Assembly (NCBI RefSeq): GCF_003002065.1
Contig: NZ_PVZG01000002.1
Location: 248,001-312,000, forward strand
Reading direction: 5' to 3'
Source of the DNA: Pseudosporangium ferrugineum
Lineage (GTDB): Bacteria; Actinomycetota; Actinomycetes; Mycobacteriales; Micromonosporaceae
Length of the DNA: 64,000 bases
This document shows, one piece after another, positions 37,738-46,391 of this stretch (position 1 is the stretch's first letter; every line of letters starts with the position of its first letter). A program made the translations under genes and the position numbers. Below the pieces are notes generated by a model. The model was not told the DNA's origin. It ran no database searches and was given only the letters and a program-made list of their open reading frames with translations.

Positions 37738-38496
37738 TCAGTTGCGGCGCAGGCGGCGCAGGACGGGGGCGGAGGTTCGCCGGGCCCGTTCGACGACCTC
37801 CATCGCGCGGCCGGCGGCCTTCGCCGCGCGTCCGCCGCCACCGCCGGCCAGGCCGCTCACCGGCCGGTCGCGGAAGACGGCCTCGAACTGCCGCGACCGC
37901 AGGGACCGGTACACCGCCTGGGGATCCGGCCGTCCGGTGTCCAGCCGCAGTGCCACCGCCAGCGGGAAGAACTGGCGCCGGGTGTGGAAGTCCACGGCGG
38001 CGAAGGACGGCAGCCCTTCCCGCCGGGCCAGGGCGGCCGCGTGCCGGTTGGGGGCCACCCCGTCGTACTTGCGGTTCCACACCTCGACGGCGGTCAGCAG
38101 CGGCGACCAGGCCGGGTCGTAGCGCCGCCACGCGTCGCGCCGCCACGGGTGGGCGAGCACCGCGCTGCCGCCGTCCGCGGCCACCTTCGCCAGCAGCCCG
38201 CCGATGTCCGGCGTCGCACCGTAGAACGGCACGTCGCCCCAGACCGGCACGTGCACGAGATTGTCCGGGTCGTTGTACTCGATGCCGGGCACCAGCAGCA
38301 CCTCCGGCGTGCTGGCCGCCGCGCAGGCGGCCCGGTACTCGTCGAGCCGCCCGGCGGGGAATTCCCTGCTGTGGTCGGCCAGGAGCACGACGCCGTAGCC
38401 CCGCTCGCCGAACGCGGCGGCGATGGCGGGCAGCGACCACGTGGCGTCGTCGGACCATTCGGAATGCACGTGCGCCGCCGCGCGTACGGTCGTCAT
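37738..38496 (-). CDS. PHP-domain phosphoesterase-like protein
   Basis: A 252-residue metal-dependent hydrolase. H9-V-H11-S at the N-terminus, ADHSREF, E at PGIEYND, HPWRRDAW and a late DFH together form the metal cluster of PHP (polymerase and histidinol phosphatase) domains. It could dephosphorylate a sugar phosphate or act as a tyrosine-phosphatase as CpsB-type PHP enzymes do; those regulate capsule kinases, but no kinase is visible here. ATG at 38496 overlaps the stop of the ATP-grasp gene (ATGA), so it is the last gene of the coupled operon. Confidence 0.82.
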   Translation of the reverse strand: MTTVRAAAHVHSEWSDDATWSLPAIAAAFGERGYGVVLLADHSREFPAGRLDEYRAACAAASTPEVLLVPGIEYNDPDNLVHVPVWGDVPFYGATPDIGGLLAKVAADGGSAVLAHPWRRDAWRRYDPAWSPLLTAVEVWNRKYDGVAPNRHAAALARREGLPSFAAVDFHTRRQFFPLAVALRLDTGRPDPQAVYRSLRSRQFEAVFRDRPVSGLAGGGGGRAAKAAGRAMEVVERARRTSAPVLRRLRRN

Positions 38497-39671
38497 CCGC
38501 GCCGCCGCAGCTGGGCGGAGACGGTCTGCCAGGTGTCGCGGGCCAGCACGGCGGTCTCACCGCGCCGCGCGTGGTACCACCGGGTGCCGCGCCGGGGCCG
38601 GAGCATCGCGGCCAGCGTGGCGGCCCGCCCGGGCCAGCGCCCCGCGTCGGCGCCGCGGGCGCCGCGCAGGACGGCCAGCAGGTGCACCGCCTCGCGGCCG
38701 AGATGCCGGCACACGAGATGCGGCGCCTCGGGCCCGGCGGGCGGCCGGAAGGCGGGGTCCAGGGTGCCGCGCACGGCCCATTCGGGATAGGGGAGACCGC
38801 GGTGCCGGGCCAGCGCCATGCTGCCCCACGCCCGCCCGTTCAGCTCCATGAACCACGCCTGCCCGGCCGCGTCGCGCAACAGCTCCAGCATGAAGATGCC
38901 CTGCCACCCGGCCTCGGCGAGGAACTGCCGGGCCGGTTCCACCAGGTCCGGATCCACGGGTACGGACGCACAGGCGCTCGAACCGGAGCCGCGCGGGTTC
39001 ATCATGCGGATGCGGCGGTGGGCGGACAGGGCGTACACCTCGCCGCCGGCCGCATAGCCGAACAGGCCCTCGCCGGTGCCGTCCACGAGCGGCTGCACGA
39101 GGGCGGGGCCGCCGATCCCGGCCGCGACGGCGGCCACCTCGCCGGCCTCCGTGGCGATGCGACCGGCGGGGCGGCCCAGCCGGCCATCGGTCTCCACCAC
39201 GGCCAGCGCGGACTTGACCATCCACGGCCCGGCCCCGGGCAACACCTCGGCCGGCGGCGGGCCGGGCTGCACGGTCAGGGTTTCCGGGACCGCGAAGCCG
39301 GCCTTGCGGGCCAGCGCCAGCTGCTCGCTCTTGTCGAGCGCCACGCGCAGCGCGTCGCGGTCCGGCCCGGCGATCGCGGTGTCCCCGGGCGGGAGACGGT
39401 CGACGACGAGCAGTGCCGCGTCGTCGAGCGGCAGCACGGCCGCCGGGCGCTCCGCGTCGATTAGGGCGGCCACCGCGACCGCCGTTTCCGCCACCCCGGA
39501 CTCGGGCGCGGGCACCGGCAGGACGCGTACGCCGCGGGCCGAGGCGAGCGCGGGACGGATGCCGGCGCGGGTGAACGCCACCACCTCGAAGCCGGCGTCG
39601 CGCAGGCACCAGGCCGACTCGACGGCCGCCAGGGACTCGGCGAAGCCAAGGAGGATCCGGGGCCCGTTCAC
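38493..39671 (-). CDS. ATP-grasp carboxylate-amine ligase
   Basis: A 392-residue ATP-grasp enzyme. GTG at 39671 overlaps the stop of the deacetylase gene. N-terminal preATP-grasp domain ILLGFAESLAAVESAWCLRDAGFEVVAFTR, then RVALDKSEQLALARKAGFAVPET entering the ATP-grasp fold, PWMVKSAL (nucleotide-binding lysine) and the metal-binding end FMLELLRDAAGQAWFMELNGRAWGS with E-x-N. The family forms an amide or ester through an acyl phosphate. In this operon the acid could be a uronic acid or an amino acid added to an amino sugar freed by the adjacent deacetylase; that is inference. Confidence 0.82.
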   Translation of the reverse strand: MNGPRILLGFAESLAAVESAWCLRDAGFEVVAFTRAGIRPALASARGVRVLPVPAPESGVAETAVAVAALIDAERPAAVLPLDDAALLVVDRLPPGDTAIAGPDRDALRVALDKSEQLALARKAGFAVPETLTVQPGPPPAEVLPGAGPWMVKSALAVVETDGRLGRPAGRIATEAGEVAAVAAGIGGPALVQPLVDGTGEGLFGYAAGGEVYALSAHRRIRMMNPRGSGSSACASVPVDPDLVEPARQFLAEAGWQGIFMLELLRDAAGQAWFMELNGRAWGSMALARHRGLPYPEWAVRGTLDPAFRPPAGPEAPHLVCRHLGREAVHLLAVLRGARGADAGRWPGRAATLAAMLRPRRGTRWYHARRGETAVLARDTWQTVSAQLRRRG

Positions 39672-40336
39672 CGCCACCGCTTCACCGTACCCACCGCGGC
39701 GGCGCGCAGCCGGCGGCTCAGCGGTGCCCTGCGGAGCAGCTCGGCGCGCAGGCCGGCCGGGTCGTCGTGCTCGCGGACGCTGTAGCGCGGCTGGAGCCAG
39801 GCGTCCGGCCGGGCGGGCCGCCGGTCGCTGGTGTAGACGCGGGTGTAGCCGTGCCGGCGCAGCCGGGTGATCACCTGCCGGTCGTAGCGGCCCAGCGGGC
39901 AGGCCGCCGTCGTCACCGGCGCGCCCGACGCCTCGGCGAGCACCTGGCGGGCGGCCACGAACTCCTCGTCGCTGTCGGCCTCGCTCAGCCCGCGCCACGA
40001 CCGGTGCCGCATGCCGTGCGAGCCGACCTGCATGCCGCCTCGGCGCAGCTCCCGGACGCCCTCGGTGCTCACGCTGCCCGGCTGGTCGAGGCGGCCGGCC
40101 AGCAGGAAGAACTCGGCGGTCAGCCCGCGCTCGAGCAGGGCGGGCAGGGCCAGCTCGACGTCGGAGGCGTTGCCGTCGTCGAAGCTGAGCCGCACCGACG
40201 GCCAGGTCGCCACCTCGTCGAGGACGGCGTGGAACCGTTCGACGGAGACCCAGTAGTGGTCCTCGCCGGGTTCGAGCTCCCGGCCCGGGGTGCCGACGCC
40301 GTGGAAGCAGACGTTGACGGTGGGGTGCGCGGACAT
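39668..40336 (-). CDS. NodB-type polysaccharide deacetylase
   Basis: A 222-residue carbohydrate esterase family 4 domain without signal peptide, so cytoplasmic. ATG at 40336. The catalytic aspartate and metal motif SFDDG is at 51-55, and the zinc ligands are H107 and H111 in GSHGMRH. The position of NodB motif 3 is less clear (ACPLGRYD). It would remove an acetyl group from a lipid-linked N-acetyl sugar, leaving a free amine. The GTGA overlap with the ATP-grasp gene supports a consecutive step in which that amine is re-acylated. Confidence 0.83.
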   Translation of the reverse strand: MSAHPTVNVCFHGVGTPGRELEPGEDHYWVSVERFHAVLDEVATWPSVRLSFDDGNASDVELALPALLERGLTAEFFLLAGRLDQPGSVSTEGVRELRRGGMQVGSHGMRHRSWRGLSEADSDEEFVAARQVLAEASGAPVTTAACPLGRYDRQVITRLRRHGYTRVYTSDRRPARPDAWLQPRYSVREHDDPAGLRAELLRRAPLSRRLRAAAVGTVKRWR

Positions 40337-40345
40337 ATGACCTCC

Positions 40346-41182
40346 TTACCGCATCGGGGCCTGCGACGGGCGTCCCCAGCCGACCTCGCCGGCGCGGCGA
40401 CGGGCCAGCAGCGCCGCCCCGACGGTCAGCGCGACGTAGCAGACGGCGGCGGGGGCGAGCCAGGGCCGGGGGACGACCACGTCGCGCAGCCACGAGGACC
40501 GTACGGCGGCCCGCACCTGCCCCGGTCCGCCGGCGCGCAGGGCGGCGTTCCCGGCGCGCACCCGCACGAGGCGGCGGAGCAGGTCGCGGGTGCGCCGGGG
40601 GGTGCCGACCGCCACCTCGACCGCGGCGACCTCGCGCTTCTCGGCGGCGGCGAACTGCGAGTCGAGGAAAAGGTCGTCGGCGATCACGTCGGGGAACTCG
40701 GCGAAGCGCGCCCGCCCGGCGGCCGACACCCCGATGAGGCCCCGCCCGAACAGCGCGCCGTCGTACGCCGGCAGCCGCCCGTTGATGGCGTAGAAGGCCC
40801 GTACCGGCACCGGACGCCCGGCCAGGTCGAGCCGGCGGCGCGGCACCACGGCCAGGGGCGGCGAGCCGCCGGTGGTGAGTGCGGCGGCGAGGGCGGCGAT
40901 GCCACCGGGCGGCACGACGATGTCGGCGTCGAGGTAGAACCGCGGGAACCCCCGCGCCGCGGCGTCGCCGGCGTTCAGGGCCGCCGCCTTGCCGGGCCGG
41001 GCCCGCTCGAGCACGCGTACGCCCGGCCGGGCCGCCGCCACCGCGGCCGTGCCGTCCGTGCAGCCGTTGGCGACGACGGTGATGTCCAGGCCGCCGGGAC
41101 CGGCGCCGGCGAGCAGCGCGTCGAGGCACCGCCCGATGACCGCCTCCTCGTTGTAGGAGGCGATGACGACGCTGGGCCTCAC
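40346..41182 (-). CDS. Family 2 glycosyltransferase with C-terminal membrane segment
   Basis: A 278-residue GT-A transferase. GTG at 41182 overlaps the preceding GT4 stop. SVVIASYNEEAVIGRCLDALL begins the fold; YLDADIVVPPGG is the DXD site; DDLFLDSQFA supplies the base region in place of ED-x-D. A hydrophobic stretch near the end (LAPAAVCYVALTVGAALL) anchors it in the membrane. Acceptor unknown. Second gene of the five-gene coupled operon from 42471 to 37738. Confidence 0.84.
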   Translation of the reverse strand: MRPSVVIASYNEEAVIGRCLDALLAGAGPGGLDITVVANGCTDGTAAVAAARPGVRVLERARPGKAAALNAGDAAARGFPRFYLDADIVVPPGGIAALAAALTTGGSPPLAVVPRRRLDLAGRPVPVRAFYAINGRLPAYDGALFGRGLIGVSAAGRARFAEFPDVIADDLFLDSQFAAAEKREVAAVEVAVGTPRRTRDLLRRLVRVRAGNAALRAGGPGQVRAAVRSSWLRDVVVPRPWLAPAAVCYVALTVGAALLARRRAGEVGWGRPSQAPMR

Positions 41183-42471
41183 TCGGACACCGCCGGCTCG
41201 GCGGGGCGCCGTCCGTTCTCCGCCGTGCGGCCGGCCGGCGCGGTCCGCTGGGCGGGGATGACGATCCGGGGACCGCGGCGCTTCAGCAGGCGGTTCCAGA
41301 CGGCCACGTAGCGGCGTGCCTGGTGCTCCCAGGACAGCAGCTCGGTGAAGCGGGACAGCCCGGTCTCGCGCATGCGGCGGCGCCGGGCCTCGTCGTCGAA
41401 GAGGTCGTTGACCGCGCGGGCGAACTCCTCCGGCGCGCCGGTCGGCACGTAGACCGCCGCCGCATCGGCCGTGCGCCGGGTCTCGGTGAGGTCGGCGGCG
41501 ACCACGGGCACCCCACGGCCGAGGTACTCCACCGTCTTGGCCATCGTGGAGAGGTCGTTCATCGTGGTCGGCAGATCGGGCTGGATCGCCACCGTCGCGT
41601 GGCGCAGAAGGTCGTCCACGGCCGGCCCGTCCAGCCAGCCGGCGAACTCGACCACGTCGCCGAGCCCGCGTTCGGCGACGAGCTTGTGCAGGGCCGGCAG
41701 CGATTCGCCGTCGCCGGCGATGATGAGCCGCCAGTCGTCGCGGCCGCGCAGCCGGGTCAGCTCGCCGGCCGCCAGCACCGCGCCCTCGACGTTGTCCTGC
41801 GGGCCCAGCACGCCCAGGTAGACCAGGCGGTGCGGGGCCTGCGACGGCTCCGCGAGGTCCTCGGCGGGCCGGCGGATCTCGGCGAGCGCGGGCCCGTTGC
41901 GCACCACGGTGACCCGGTCGGCGGGGATGCCCTGGCGTACGGCGTGGTCCCGGAACGATTCGTTGGTGGAGAAGACCGCCGACGCGGTGCGCAGCGTGAG
42001 CCTCTCCTGCCACTTGAGGACGGCGAGCACGATGCGGTTCGGGGCGCCGCCGGACCGGGTCACGTAGACCTCGGGGGACAGGTCGTGGTGGTCGAACACC
42101 CACGGCCGGCCGAGGGCGCGCACCAGCAGCGCCAGCGGCCAGTAGATGTCCGGCGGGTTGCACACCTGCACCGCGTGCGCCCGGCCCGCGAGGATCTCGG
42201 CGATCAGGCGGACCGCGATGCACAGGAAGGACCAGGCGAACTCCGCCACGAACGACAGGACCCCGGACCCGTAGACCACGATCGGGTACGGCCGCAGCCG
42301 CGTACCCCGGCTGCCGGGCAGAACCTTCAGGTCCTTGTTGCCGCGCGGGGCGATGACGGTGACGTCGTAGCCTGCCGCCTCCAGCGACAGGCATTCGCGG
42401 ATGACCCGGCGGTCGCGTTCGGCCGGCAGATTCGCGATGAGGATGGTGATCTGGGGTCGGTTGCTGGTCAT
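41179..42471 (-). CDS. Family 4 glycosyltransferase
   Basis: A 430-residue GT-B transferase. ATG at 42471 with GAGGAGG upstream. ILIANLPAERDRRVIRECLSLEAAGYDVTVIAP opens the acceptor domain; VFDHHDLSPEVY is a typical acceptor-site histidine pair; LVYLGVLGPQDNVEGAV begins the donor domain, and DLSTMAKTVEYLGRGVPVVAADL contains the conserved K and E of the donor site. The layout matches WbpH/WsaF-like capsule enzymes. It leads a five-gene minus-strand operon in which each gene overlaps or nearly abuts the next. Confidence 0.87.
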   Translation of the reverse strand: MTSNRPQITILIANLPAERDRRVIRECLSLEAAGYDVTVIAPRGNKDLKVLPGSRGTRLRPYPIVVYGSGVLSFVAEFAWSFLCIAVRLIAEILAGRAHAVQVCNPPDIYWPLALLVRALGRPWVFDHHDLSPEVYVTRSGGAPNRIVLAVLKWQERLTLRTASAVFSTNESFRDHAVRQGIPADRVTVVRNGPALAEIRRPAEDLAEPSQAPHRLVYLGVLGPQDNVEGAVLAAGELTRLRGRDDWRLIIAGDGESLPALHKLVAERGLGDVVEFAGWLDGPAVDDLLRHATVAIQPDLPTTMNDLSTMAKTVEYLGRGVPVVAADLTETRRTADAAAVYVPTGAPEEFARAVNDLFDDEARRRRMRETGLSRFTELLSWEHQARRYVAVWNRLLKRRGPRIVIPAQRTAPAGRTAENGRRPAEPAVSE

Positions 42472-42493
42472 GCGTCCGGAACCTCCTCGGTCG

Positions 42494-43624
42494 TCACGTG
42501 CGGGGCTTGGGGGCGGAGCCGGCCGTGGCCGGCGGGGTGCGACGGCGCAGGAGCAGCCGGATGGCGGGGTTCTCGACGCCCTCGTGCAGCAGCCAGCTGC
42601 CGGCCAGCGCCAGGGCGAGGGAGACGAGCGCGATGCCGAGGCCGGCGGCGGCCGGATGCCCGGTGCCGGCGACGTGCACCACCAGCCGCAGCACCAGCTG
42701 GTGCACCAGATAGAAGGCATAGGAGAGCTCGCCGAGCCGGACCCAGCGCGACGAGCGCCACGGGCTGGGCGTGCCGGCCACGTCGGCGGCGGCCACGGCG
42801 GCGACGAGCAGGGCCAGCGGTATCACCGTGGCCGCCACGATGCGGAAGTCGTCGGGCAGCCAGCGGGAGCCGAGGTAGGCGGCGATCGCCAGGGCCGTGG
42901 CCGGTGCCAGGCCGAAGCGGCGCGGCCACCGTCCCTCCTGGACGATCCTGGCGAGCAGCATGCCGGCGGCGAACTCGGGCAGCCGGCTCACCGGGAAGAC
43001 CCAGATGAACCAGTACCGGTCGGCGAGCGGCAGCGCGTGGGCGGCCACCGGCACGAGCCACACGAGGCTCAGGGCCGCGGCCGTCGCGGGCCACAGCGCA
43101 CGGCCGGGCAGGCGCGGGAGAAGCAGATACAGCACCGGGAACAGGGCGTAGAAGAACACCTCGCATGCCAGCGACCAGCTCACGGTGTTGAGGCCGAAGA
43201 ACACGTCGAGGTCGGGCGACCAGGCCTGCACCAGCAGCAGATTCGGCAGCCACACGGCCAGGGCGACGCCGCTGCCGCCGGCCACGGCCAGCGCGACGGC
43301 GACGAGCCAGGTGGCCAGGTGGTCGGGATAGATCCGGGCCGCCCGGCGCCGCCAGAAGCGCCGGGCCGTGTCGCCGGGCCGGGCCGACCAGGTGAGCACG
43401 AAGCCGCTCAGGACGAAGAAGAAGGAGACGCCGGCGGCGCCCGGGCTGAACACCCATTCCATCGCGGTCCGTGCCGGGCCGTCCGCCACCAGGCGTTCGG
43501 TGTGGACGTGGAAACCGAAGACCAGAAATGCGGCGACGAACCGCAATCCGGTCAAGGACGGCAGACGCGAAGGAATGGGAGAGGAACTGCGCCGGGACGC
43601 GGCAGCCGGCTCAACGGCTGTCAC
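42494..43624 (-). CDS. Membrane acyltransferase (acyltransferase 3, OafA-like)
   Basis: A 376-residue integral membrane protein with about ten helices. GTG at 43624; the ribosome site is weak (GGTATGG). The N-terminal motif LTGLRFVAAFLVFGFHVHTERL contains the conserved histidine of the AT3 family; FFFVLSGFVLTW and RRAARIYPDHL follow as in OafA/YrhL. It would transfer an acetyl or similar group from a cytoplasmic donor to the polymer on the outer face. It precedes the GT4 operon on the same strand, 22 bases away, so may be co-transcribed. Confidence 0.87.
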   Translation of the reverse strand: MTAVEPAAASRRSSSPIPSRLPSLTGLRFVAAFLVFGFHVHTERLVADGPARTAMEWVFSPGAAGVSFFFVLSGFVLTWSARPGDTARRFWRRRAARIYPDHLATWLVAVALAVAGGSGVALAVWLPNLLLVQAWSPDLDVFFGLNTVSWSLACEVFFYALFPVLYLLLPRLPGRALWPATAAALSLVWLVPVAAHALPLADRYWFIWVFPVSRLPEFAAGMLLARIVQEGRWPRRFGLAPATALAIAAYLGSRWLPDDFRIVAATVIPLALLVAAVAAADVAGTPSPWRSSRWVRLGELSYAFYLVHQLVLRLVVHVAGTGHPAAAGLGIALVSLALALAGSWLLHEGVENPAIRLLLRRRTPPATAGSAPKPRT

Positions 43625-44197
43625 GGCGTCACCATACCGGCGTCCGGCGGTCGCCGGAGTCGGCGTCGCGACAATACGGGAAACGGTTCCCGCCATACCA
43701 CGGGCCGGCCGCCGGAGTCCACGATGAATGGCGTCGGAATAGTGACAGCAATGAATCCGGCGACCCCGTCCGTACGCCGTTCTGCCTGCACAACCGCCTC
43801 CGTCGTCGACCACGACCCCCGGTGGCCGGTCCCTGATGCCCGAATTGCAGCGCAATGGCGAAAATGGCAGGGAACGGCCTTTCGTCGCGGACCCGCAAGT
43901 CCCACCCGAGAACCCTGCTGAATCCGGGCGGGCCGCGGTAGGCCCTTCCGTTCGAGAGATATGGCGAATCGGTTGAAAGAAATTCGGAATGAGTGCAAGA
44001 CGCGCAGATCGGACGAACCGGCGGTCCACAGTGCACGGTGGTCTTAATGCGACGTCCCGGCCGCCGGGCGGAGATTCTTTAGTACAGTCACCGGCGGGCG
44101 TCAATCGCCCGAACGGAACGCGAACGTGGCCCTTCGATGTGCCGGATGGCCGACGGCTCATGTCGCCGCGGGCCGAGGTTGGTTACCGTGCACGACT
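43625..44197. other. Long divergent intergenic region, GC content lower than flanks
   Basis: About 570 bases between the acyltransferase and methyltransferase genes. A 65-codon frame from ATG 43724 has poor codon bias and is not called. The stretch 43920-44090 is distinctly AT-richer (for example GAGAGATATGGCGAATCGG), as for promoters. Nothing else identifiable. If the upstream GTG at 44126 is used for the methyltransferase, part of it is coding. Confidence 0.5.
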
Positions 44198-44854
44198 GTG
44201 GGCTTTCATTCTCTGCGCTGGCGCCTCGTCGACCGTCCGGGATCGCTCGGCGACCGGATGCGGGCCAGGCGCGCCGGCTGGCTGGCGGAGCAGTTCCCCG
44301 ACCTCGCGGAGATGTCCGTCATCGACCTCGGCGGCCGGGTGAGCAGCTGGGCCGGCGCCCCCGTACGCCCGAAGCACGTGCACGTCGTCAATCTCGAGCG
44401 GGAGAGCGGCGACGTGCCGTCGTGGGCCGAGGTCGACCACGGCGACGCCTGCGACCTGCCGGAGGCTATCCGCGGGCGCCGCTACGACCTCGTGTACTCC
44501 AACTCGGTCATCGAGCACGTCGGCGGCCACGAGCGGCGGCTGCGGCTGGCCGAGGCGGTGCACGCCCTGGCCGACTCGCACTGGGTGCAGACGCCGTACC
44601 GGTACTTCCCGATCGAGCCGCACTGGGTGGCGCCGGGCATGCAGTTCCTGCCGGCGGCGGCGCGCACGACCATGGCGCATCGCTGGCCGCTGGTGCACTC
44701 GCGGGCCGACGACCGGGCCGGGGCGCTGGAATCGGTGCTGTGGGTGGAACTGCTCGACCGCACCCAGATGCGGTACTACTTCCCGGATTCCACGCTGCGC
44801 GCCGAACGCTTCGCCGGCCTCACCAAGTCGCTGATCGCTGTCCGCGCCGCCTGA
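44198..44854 (+). CDS. SAM-dependent methyltransferase
   Basis: About 218 residues of class I methyltransferase fold. Motif I is MSVIDLGGRVSSW; motif II-like VHVVNLERESGD gives the ribose contact; YDLVYSNSVIEHVGGHERR is motif IV, of the UbiE/Methyltransf_11 type. Start uncertain: GTG at 44198 is chosen because homology-like sequence begins just after; GTG at 44126 would add 24 Cys/Trp/Arg-rich residues that look non-coding. It may O-methylate a sugar. It converges on the UDP-glucose dehydrogenase gene. Confidence 0.72.
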   Translation: MGFHSLRWRLVDRPGSLGDRMRARRAGWLAEQFPDLAEMSVIDLGGRVSSWAGAPVRPKHVHVVNLERESGDVPSWAEVDHGDACDLPEAIRGRRYDLVYSNSVIEHVGGHERRLRLAEAVHALADSHWVQTPYRYFPIEPHWVAPGMQFLPAAARTTMAHRWPLVHSRADDRAGALESVLWVELLDRTQMRYYFPDSTLRAERFAGLTKSLIAVRAA

Positions 44855-44866
44855 CGGCCCGGCGCC

Positions 44867-44937
44867 CCGGCGGCGGGCCGGGCCGGCACCTCGGGCGGCG
44901 CTCCGGCGGCGGGCCGGGCCGGCACCTCGGGCGGCGC
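44867..44937. repeat. Two tandem copies of a 36-base GC-rich unit
   Basis: Positions 44867-44902 and 44903-44937 are nearly identical copies of a 36-base unit beginning CCGGCGGCGGGCCGGGCC. They fill the gap between two convergent genes. Each can fold on itself and could act as terminator; two copies point to a recent slippage or duplication. Confidence 0.8.
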
Positions 44938-44951
44938 GCCCGTTCCGGGCC

Positions 44952-46277
44952 TCAGGGCCGGCCGAGGGCCCGGTATTCCCATCCCGCGGCGCGCCAGGTC
45001 GCGCGGTCGAGGGCGTGCCGCCCGTCCACGATCCGTGCCGACGTGACGACGGCGGCCATCGCGGACGGCTCGATCTGGCGGAATTCCGTCCACTCGGTCA
45101 GCAGGACGACCGCGTCCGCGTCCCGGGCGGCGTCGAGGGCGCTGGTGGCGTACGTCAGACCGGGGTAGGCCTTCGCGGCGTTCCCCATCGCGGCGGGGTC
45201 GAAGACGCGGACGTCGGCGCCCATGGCCTGCAGGGTGCCGGCCACGTCGAGCGCGGGCGCGTCACGGATGTCGTCGGAGTTCGGCTTGAACGCCGCGCCG
45301 AGGGCCGCGATCCGTTTGCCGGCAACGTCTCCGCCGCACAGCTCGACGACGAGGTCGACGGTGCGGGCGCGGCGGCGGCGATTGATGCCGTCGATCTCGC
45401 GCAGGAAACCGACGGCCTGGCCGACGCCGAGCTCCTCGGCGCGGTGCGCGAAGGCGCGGATGTCCTTGGGCAGGCAGCCGCCGCCGAAGCCGAGCCCGGG
45501 GCGCAGGAACTTGCCGCCGATGCGTTCGTCGTAGGCCAGCGCCTCGGCGAGGTCGTGCACGTCCGCGCCGGTCGCCTCGCACACCTCGGCCATCGCGTTG
45601 ATGTAGGAGATCTTCGTGGCCAGGAACGAGTTCGCCGCGACCTTCACGAGCTCGGCCGTCTGCAGATCCGTGACCTTGACGGGTACGCCCTGGGCCAGCA
45701 CGGGAGCGAACGCCGCGCGCAGTCGCTGCTCCGACCACGCGGAGGTGACGCCGAAGACGAGCCGGTCGGGCCGCATGGTGTCGTCCACGGCGAAACCCTC
45801 GCGCAGGAACTCGGGGTTCCAGGCCAGTTCGACCCGTTCGCCGGCCGGTGCGAGCGACGTCAGCAGCGCCGCCAGCCGGGCCGCGGTGCCCACCGGGACG
45901 GTCGACTTGCCCACGACCAGGGCGCGGCGGTGCAGGTGCGCGGCGAGCGCGGTGACGGCAGCGTCCACGTACGTGAGATCCGCGGCCTCGGAATCCGGCT
46001 GCTGCGGGGTGCCGACGCAGATGAAGTGGACGTCGCCGAACTCCCCGGCCTCCCGGAACGAGGTGGTGAAGCGCAACCGGCCCGAGGCGAGCGCCTTGGC
46101 GAGCTGCTCGGGCAGGCCGGGCTCGAAGAACGGCACCTCGCCGGAGTTCAGCCGGTCCACCTTGGCCGGGTCCACGTCGACGCCGACGACCTCGTAACCC
46201 ATGACGGCCATGCAGATCGCGTGGGTGGCGCCGAGGTAGCCGGTGCCGATGACGGTGATGCGGGGGCGCGAATCCAT
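44952..46277 (-). CDS. ugd: UDP-glucose 6-dehydrogenase
   Basis: A 441-residue enzyme converting UDP-glucose to UDP-glucuronate with two NAD+. ATG at 46277 after GGAAGGACA. Rossmann motif VIGTGYLGATHAICMA at 8-23; catalytic C268 in GFGGGCLPKD; lysine in NSFLATKISYINAMAE; UDP-binding end GAAFKPNSDDIRDAP. All family marks are intact. It provides glucuronic acid, a direct polymer unit or precursor of galacturonic or pentose sugars. It lies 111 bases downstream of the initiating phosphotransferase gene on the same strand. Confidence 0.93.
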   Translation of the reverse strand: MDSRPRITVIGTGYLGATHAICMAVMGYEVVGVDVDPAKVDRLNSGEVPFFEPGLPEQLAKALASGRLRFTTSFREAGEFGDVHFICVGTPQQPDSEAADLTYVDAAVTALAAHLHRRALVVGKSTVPVGTAARLAALLTSLAPAGERVELAWNPEFLREGFAVDDTMRPDRLVFGVTSAWSEQRLRAAFAPVLAQGVPVKVTDLQTAELVKVAANSFLATKISYINAMAEVCEATGADVHDLAEALAYDERIGGKFLRPGLGFGGGCLPKDIRAFAHRAEELGVGQAVGFLREIDGINRRRRARTVDLVVELCGGDVAGKRIAALGAAFKPNSDDIRDAPALDVAGTLQAMGADVRVFDPAAMGNAAKAYPGLTYATSALDAARDADAVVLLTEWTEFRQIEPSAMAAVVTSARIVDGRHALDRATWRAAGWEYRALGRP

Positions 46278-46300
46278 CGCTGTCCTTCCCAGGTGTTCAG

Positions 46301-46391
46301 TGAACCATTTTCAACCTGACATCGAGCCCGACGGTGCCGCGCCGTCGACCAGCGGCGGCAACTGCCGGCCTCGCCACGTTGAAAAAGTTCA
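46301..46391. repeat. Long-range inverted repeat between glycosylphosphotransferase and ugd
   Basis: TGAACCATTTTCAAC (46301-46315) is mirrored by GTTGAAAAAGTTCA (46378-46391), with two mismatches or so and a 62-base spacer that itself contains a CGACGG/CCGTCG hairpin (46329-46347). The second arm overlaps the stop codon of the glycosylphosphotransferase gene. It could be a terminator/attenuator or an RNA-processing hairpin between two same-strand genes. Confidence 0.55.

Noticed and set aside
43724..43921. A 65-codon plus-strand gene in the 43625-44197 gap
   Set aside because: Codon third positions are not GC-biased like neighbours, no clear ribosome site, and the peptide looks like random sequence.
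44867..44937. CRISPR or other spaced repeat array
   Set aside because: Only two directly abutting copies, no spacers and no cas genes.
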